Assembly: GCA_012295275.1 (NCBI GenBank)
Contig: CM022666.1
Location: 3,356,116 to 3,376,115 of the forward strand
Direction of reading: 5' to 3'
DNA length: 20,000 nucleotides
Origin: Chrysomallon squamiferum
Taxonomy: Eukaryota > Mollusca > Gastropoda > Neomphalida > Peltospiridae
Numbering within the stretch: the first letter of the stretch is position 1; each line of letters opens with the position of its first letter. Of this stretch, positions 16,478 to 20,000 are shown piece after piece. The position numbers and the translations under genes are program-made. The notes below the pieces were generated by a model. It searched no databases and was not told the DNA's origin. It was given only the letters and a program-made list of their open reading frames with translations.

Positions 16478-16500
<23 letters not shown>
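16177..16500. repeat. Imperfect AT-rich tandem triplication
   Basis: Three units start at about 16177, 16228 and 16383. Each begins GATTKTTCTT..., continues with TATACARTGRYAATTGTTCAAA or close, then an AT array. Units two and three also share CATTAGYMATGTCGAAATTA and the following ATTATATCTRTYTATA, and each ends in an AT or GATA array. Unit one lacks this second part. Unit length is about 120 to 155 bp, with differences mostly in the AT arrays. Confidence 0.75.
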
Positions 16501-16512
<12 letters not shown>

Positions 16513-16620
16513 CAGACATACATACACACACATAACACATACACATATGTACATTTACATACATACAAACAGACAGACAGTCAGACACATATACACACAT
16601 GCATACATCCGTACTATTTC
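16501..16620. repeat. ACAT/ACAC/ACAG tetranucleotide stretch
   Basis: Imperfect ATACATAC and CAGACAGACAG units. Confidence 0.9.
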
Positions 16621-16638
16621 TTTTCTTATTACTGCTCT

Positions 16639-16639
16639 T

Positions 16640-16676
<37 letters not shown>

Positions 16677-16694
16677 TTATTATTTTTTTTTTTT
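16639..16694. repeat. Poly(T) tracts
   Basis: T runs broken by C and by ATTATTA. On the minus strand this gives an AATAAA at 16678-16673. Confidence 0.95.
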
Positions 16695-16699
16695 AAATT

Positions 16700-17060
16700 C
16701 TCGTCTCACTCAAACTGAGCGCGACCAATCGGCAATTCTCCGTCGAGCTAAAAAAAGAAGAAGAAGAAGACGAAGAAACTTTTTAATTTTTTTTTTTGAT
16801 CGAATGAAATTCGCGTCTTCTGTGATGAAGTGACTTTAAAAACGTCGACGATTGGTTCATTGTTGGGGCAAAAAAAAAAAAAATGTCCTCGACGTTTCTC
16901 TTTTTGGTTTTCGTAGACAGCGTAAAATCGGAGTCTGCCGCACAAAAACATATCCTAAAGGGCGTGCAAATTCGGCGCCAGGAGTTGCAGATTTCGGTGA
17001 AATGAACACGCCTCGCTGCGTAGTCAATTTCCCTGAAATTTACCTTGGCGAACAAACAAA
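16700..17060. promoter_or_regulatory. CpG-rich block with CCAAT boxes
   Basis: CGACCAATCGG at about 16723-16733 and CGACGATTGGTTC at about 16846-16858 carry CCAAT boxes in opposite orientation. The sequences CGACGATTGGT and TTTGATCGAAT also occur in the block at 4.83-4.86 kb. CpG is common to about 17010. Confidence 0.3.
16706..16747 (-). CDS. Possible short terminal exon, minus strand
   Basis: On the minus strand a TC-rich tract (CTTCTTCTTCTTCTTTTTTTAG) ends at 16748. The next frame reads LDGELPIGRAQFE and stops at TGA (16708-16706), with an AATAAA about 30 bp beyond at 16678-16673. Order and spacing are those of a last exon. The pyrimidine tract is a GAA-repeat complement and the A-rich 3' end is a homopolymer, so each element can arise without selection. 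Product unknown. Confidence 0.15.
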   Translation of the reverse strand, partial: LDGELPIGRAQFE

Positions 17061-17355
17061 CAAAAAAAAAAAATGAAAAGGATATCCTCTGACGGACATA
17101 ATGCTTTTTTTTGTTGAACGTAAAATTGAGATCGCAACAGGGGGGGGGGAGGTAGCGCTTGTATATTTTCACAACAATTGTTTGGGTGAAATTGGAATTA
17201 ATTGAAATGCTTCTATTTCGTTTTATATGCGTTTTGGAGAGAGCATTAATTTCTTTGAAGTGGCTTGATTTGTAAATTATGTATTTGAAAAGATTTTCTT
17301 TTCTTTTTCTTTTCTTCTTTTTTTTTATATCACTGTCGAATTCTTTGCACGACAA
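16783..17355 (-). CDS. Longest open frame of the window, no ATG at its start, unknown product
   Basis: A minus-strand frame of about 190 codons is open through both the CpG-rich block and the AT-rich stretch to its right. It has no ATG near its beginning (the first in-frame ATG is near its end), so in an animal it could only be read as an exon. It includes lysine and phenylalanine stretches coded by homopolymers, and mixed parts such as YAARRVHFTEICNSWRRICT. No domain is recognised. A long frame through several homopolymers is more easily explained by chance than by a protein. Confidence 0.1.
   Translation of the reverse strand: MSCKEFDSDIKKKKKRKRKENLFKYIIYKSSHFKEINALSKTHIKRNRSISINSNFTQTIVVKIYKRYLPPPCCDLNFTFNKKKHYVRQRISFSFFFFVCLFAKVNFREIDYAARRVHFTEICNSWRRICTPFRICFCAADSDFTLSTKTKKRNVEDIFFFFAPTMNQSSTFLKSLHHRRREFHSIKKKN
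17061..17340. other. AT-rich stretch with a G run
   Basis: G run of 10 at 17140-17149, TC-rich stretch at about 17295-17325. No gene beyond the open frame noted for the minus strand. Confidence 0.5.
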
Positions 17356-17525
17356 GCCTCATCCCGATCAATGGGTTGTGTCTCGTGCTGAAGCGCCCCC
17401 TACCTGTGCTACACCCTTGATGACGTCGTAAAGGTAACGTGGGTAGCGTGCCTGCGTGACGTCTTCACGACGGTTGTTTAACGATGGACACTAAAGCGGA
17501 GACAACGACGTCAGCTTATTTCATT
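17340..17525. promoter_or_regulatory. CpG-containing block with three GACGTC sites
   Basis: TGACGTC at 17421-17427 and 17457-17463 and GACGTCA at 17507-17513, spaced 36 and 50 bp. ATG at 17484 (TTAACGATGG) follows the second one and opens [20 protein letters not shown] before entering the CA repeat, so it codes for nothing recognisable. Confidence 0.4.
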
Positions 17526-17573
17526 TATCTAAGTTTTATCTGTCTCCCAGCTTACCTTTGTAAGCACCCATCT

Positions 17574-17790
17574 TACACACACAGACACACACAGACACAG
17601 ATACACACACAGACACACACAGGCATTCACACACACACACAGACACACACAGACACAGATACACACACAGACACACACAGGCATTCACACACACACACAG
17701 ACACACACAGATACACACATACACACACAGACACACGAGGACACACGCAGACACACACAGGCACAGACAAAACGCACGCGCTCACACATT
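17574..17790. repeat. CA-rich minisatellite with a perfect 58-bp tandem duplication
   Basis: Positions 17583-17640 and 17641-17698 are identical 58-bp units containing CAGACACAGATACAC and CAGGCATTCACAC. A third, diverged unit follows (AGATACACACATACACAC, ACACGAGGACACACGCAG). Threonine/histidine and cysteine/valine frames are repeat translations. Confidence 0.9.
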
Positions 17791-17854
17791 CACACATTTA
17801 TATTTAGTATTTTATTGTAACGTTCTGTATTGTATTGATTTGCTGTGGCTTATA

Positions 17855-18150
17855 TATTGTATTATATTATACCATAGTATATCATATTATATCATATATC
17901 GTACCATACCATACTCCACTCCACTGCATTACATTATATTGCATTACATAGTATTATATTATATTATATTATGTATATTATATTATTTTTATTATATTAT
18001 ATTATATTATATTATATTATATTATATTATATTACATTATATTATATTATATTATGTCATGTCATATTATGTTGTTATGTTTTGTTTTATTATATTATAT
18101 CATATTATATTATGTTGCATTACATCATACTATACTATACTATACTGTAT
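17855..18150. repeat. (ATATT)n pentanucleotide array with variants
   Basis: ATATT units with ATACC, ATCAT, GCATT and GTCAT variants at both ends and a nearly pure core at about 17950-18050. Confidence 0.97.
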
Positions 18151-18178
18151 TATTCGAGCAATTTCTAGTGCCATTTTT

Positions 18179-18179
<1 letters not shown>

Positions 18180-18267
<88 letters not shown>

Positions 18268-18273
18268 CTCTCA
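18180..18273. repeat. (CT)n microsatellite
   Basis: CT array with one GCTC interruption near its end. Confidence 0.98.
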
Positions 18274-18640
18274 CTTTCTCTGTCTGCGCAATAACTGTTC
18301 GTATTACACGATTAATTTAACCATAGTTTCGTTTTCTTTCCCAAGCTAGCATTTTCAGAATAATAATAATAATAACAATATTCATCACAGAGATATATAA
18401 AGAATACTTCACACATAACACTGAAGTTAAAATTTCGTTTCAGTTTCAAGCAAATTCTCTGGTCTTGATATTAACACGACACCATCACCCGCTCATACAA
18501 CAACAACAGTAAAACGTATCAAAGCGAGAACTTTTTTAAATTTTCTCCGCATTTCTGACGTTCAGGATTTCTGAAAAGATAAACAGAATAATATTTTCAG
18601 AAGGGACACGAGAAACTAGCGTGTTTTCAGCTTAACGACA
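18274..18640. other. Unique AT-rich stretch, no gene
   Basis: AAT units at 18359-18377; otherwise non-repetitive. An acceptor-like TTTCGTTTCAG ends at about 18444 without a supported exon. Confidence 0.5.
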
Positions 18641-18980
18641 TGATCACATTCTTTCGCGAATTGACTGACACGCGATTTCTCTTTCTTGGCATGTTTTGAC
18701 ATTCGACTGTAATAATTTTCTTTTGTTTCGCTAATAACGTGCCGGCGAGATTCGGCGAGATTCGGCGAGATTTATCCTTTGAAAAAAAAAAAAAACAGTA
18801 TGCTGACACCTCGGGGAATCGAAACTATGCGAGCCGCGCACATGCGCGAGATTCTCTGTCGTCGTCTTTTTTTTGTTTTTTGTTTTTTTATTGTGTGTGT
18901 TGACTTTCCCTCCCTCTCCGAATGCGGTCCAGCTAAATATCTCGGCGTAAAAGAAAGAGGACACCGGGGTATCGCATGGT
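18640..18980. promoter_or_regulatory. CpG-containing block with a triple decamer
   Basis: CGGCGAGATT is repeated three times without spacing at 18743-18772, and GCGCGAGATTC recurs at about 18845. GCCGCGCACATGCGCGAG near 18833 contains two NRF1-like half sites. A T-rich stretch interrupts the block at 18866-18895. Confidence 0.35.
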
Positions 18981-19102
18981 CAAAATAAACTGTAATAAAA
19001 TCACTTGCGTATGGCTACAGTTTTGTTTTTTATGAGTAGATGTTTGCAAACCGTATAAGAATGTCTTTCTTGTTTTTCTCTTATACTTTTCTCTACCTTT
19101 TC

Positions 19103-19220
<118 letters not shown>

Positions 19221-19320
19221 ACATAATCTGTTATTTTCTATGCTTATCTCATTTTCTTTTTTCTTTCAATACTTAAATGATTGATTTTTCACAATCTTAG
19301 TTCTGGATATGACTGACTAT

Positions 19321-19454
<134 letters not shown>

Positions 19455-19498
19455 GACATTTACTTCACAGAAATATTATTATAAATCAGTGCAGCTTC

Positions 19499-19837
19499 TC
19501 ACAAAACAGCAAACGTCAAAGAAGTTATCACAGTAGGCAGTTCAACGTCTGATTCAAACAACACAGAGCAGGAATGTTTTCGCAAATCTAACTGAATTCT
19601 GTTTTCTCTTGGACACTGCAAATCAACGAAACAAAACGGCACCTGTACAAACTTTGGTTTTAATTGTGTACAAAATATTTCCTCATTTTTGACAGCATGA
19701 TGTTCGGTTGTTAACGCGACTTCAAAGTAGCTGTAAAGAGCAAAGATCCAGGAACATTTCTCAGCAAGCACTATGAGGAGTTTGAAATATGTTTTTTTAT
19801 ATTCCAACGATATGGAAGTCTGAACGATCTGTAGTTT
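19499..19837 (-). CDS. Open frame of up to 112 codons, non-repetitive, unknown product
   Basis: On the minus strand an AACTACAG at about 19841-19834 precedes an open frame that starts IVQTSISLEYKKTYFKLLIV and continues LAEKCSWIFALYSYFEVALT, then mixed sequence with five further cysteines, to TGA at 19501-19499. Composition is balanced (W, C, H, charged residues), and no simple repeat is inside, so this is the most protein-like long frame here. No ATG begins it, the acceptor is weak, and a frame of this length is expected about once or twice by chance in 20 kb of AT-rich DNA. No family recognised. Confidence 0.22.
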   Translation of the reverse strand, partial: KLQIVQTSISLEYKKTYFKLLIVLAEKCSWIFALYSYFEVALTTEHHAVKNEEIFCTQLKPKFVQVPFCFVDLQCPRENRIQLDLRKHSCSVLFESDVELPTVITSLTFAVL

Positions 19838-19945
19838 TTAAGGTGAAATCAAAGTTGTTTTAACAAGCAAAAATCCAAAGGGGCTTTGAGAGATGTTTTT
19901 AAGTGAGCCTCAAAAGATATGATTCAGTTACGTGTCCTCAATCAA

Positions 19946-19950
19946 CTCTC

Positions 19951-20000
<50 letters not shown>
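19946..20000. repeat. (CT)n microsatellite, cut by the window end
   Basis: CT with one GTCT interruption near its left end, running to the last base. Confidence 0.97.

Noticed and set aside
17536-17807. Cysteine/valine-rich or histidine/threonine-rich frames that resemble toxin-like or antifreeze-like proteins
   Set aside because: They are translations of the CA/GT minisatellite; cysteine spacing follows the repeat.
17840-18349. 169-codon tyrosine/isoleucine/leucine-rich frame suggesting a membrane protein
   Set aside because: It is a translation of the ATATT array running into the CT array.

Overview
The window reads as animal nuclear DNA that is poor in genes. It has no dense open frames, no operons, no rRNA and no complete recognisable protein gene. 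It is packed with long simple repeats: nine (CT)n/(GA)n arrays of about 55 to 125 bp, (TTA)n, (GTT)n, (GTA)n, (ATATT)n, (TTTTA)n, (AAAT)n, (AT)n, (AC)n, and many poly(A)/poly(T) runs of 17 to 37. CpG is common in the non-repetitive parts, which argues against vertebrate DNA and fits an invertebrate. A tRNA-derived SINE head near 15.91-15.98 kb (minus strand) resembles the heads of SINEs I know from molluscs. A lophotrochozoan, probably a mollusc, is my best guess, held with modest confidence.

Layout. 0-2.5 kb: AT-rich DNA, one small CpG-rich block, GTA/GTG and CA arrays, and a possible 73-bp internal exon at 1804-1876. 2.5-3.2 kb: a (CT)n array and a (GA)n array flank about 410 bp carrying a recurring AACTCAA motif. 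3.2-7.7 kb: CpG-rich blocks at 3.18-3.45, 4.33-4.93, 6.39-6.68 and 7.54-7.72 kb alternate with CT, TTTA and poly(T) tracts; the best splice-acceptor-like site lies at 4974. 7.76-8.26 kb: a GTA array with a specific tail that recurs at 15.4-15.6 kb. 8.6-8.88 kb: the most promoter-like block, with a 12-bp CGCG palindrome, E-box and CRE-like sites. 9.3-9.8 kb: penta- and tetranucleotide arrays. 9.84-12.05 kb: CpG-rich blocks around TTA/GTT arrays and long A and T runs. 12.4-12.97 kb: AAT arrays and a CT array whose left flank repeats that of the 3.95 kb CT array. 13-13.5 kb: promoter-like block. 13.5-16.6 kb: AT-rich repeats, the SINE head and an AT-rich imperfect tandem triplication. 16.7-17.5 kb: CpG-rich blocks with the longest open frame of the window (minus strand) and a cluster of GACGTC sites. 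17.57-20 kb: a CA-rich 58-bp tandem duplication, an ATATT array and four more CT arrays.

No product is assigned to any coding candidate. The CDS entries are open frames or possible exons kept because they are not simple repeat translations and sit next to a splice-like or Kozak-like context; all have low confidence. The CpG-rich blocks share promoter-type motifs (E2F-like, CRE-like, CACGTG, CCAAT, GC box, CGCG element), so the window may be intergenic or intronic DNA with several dispersed regulatory blocks. Nothing shows that the genes or blocks act together as one system.
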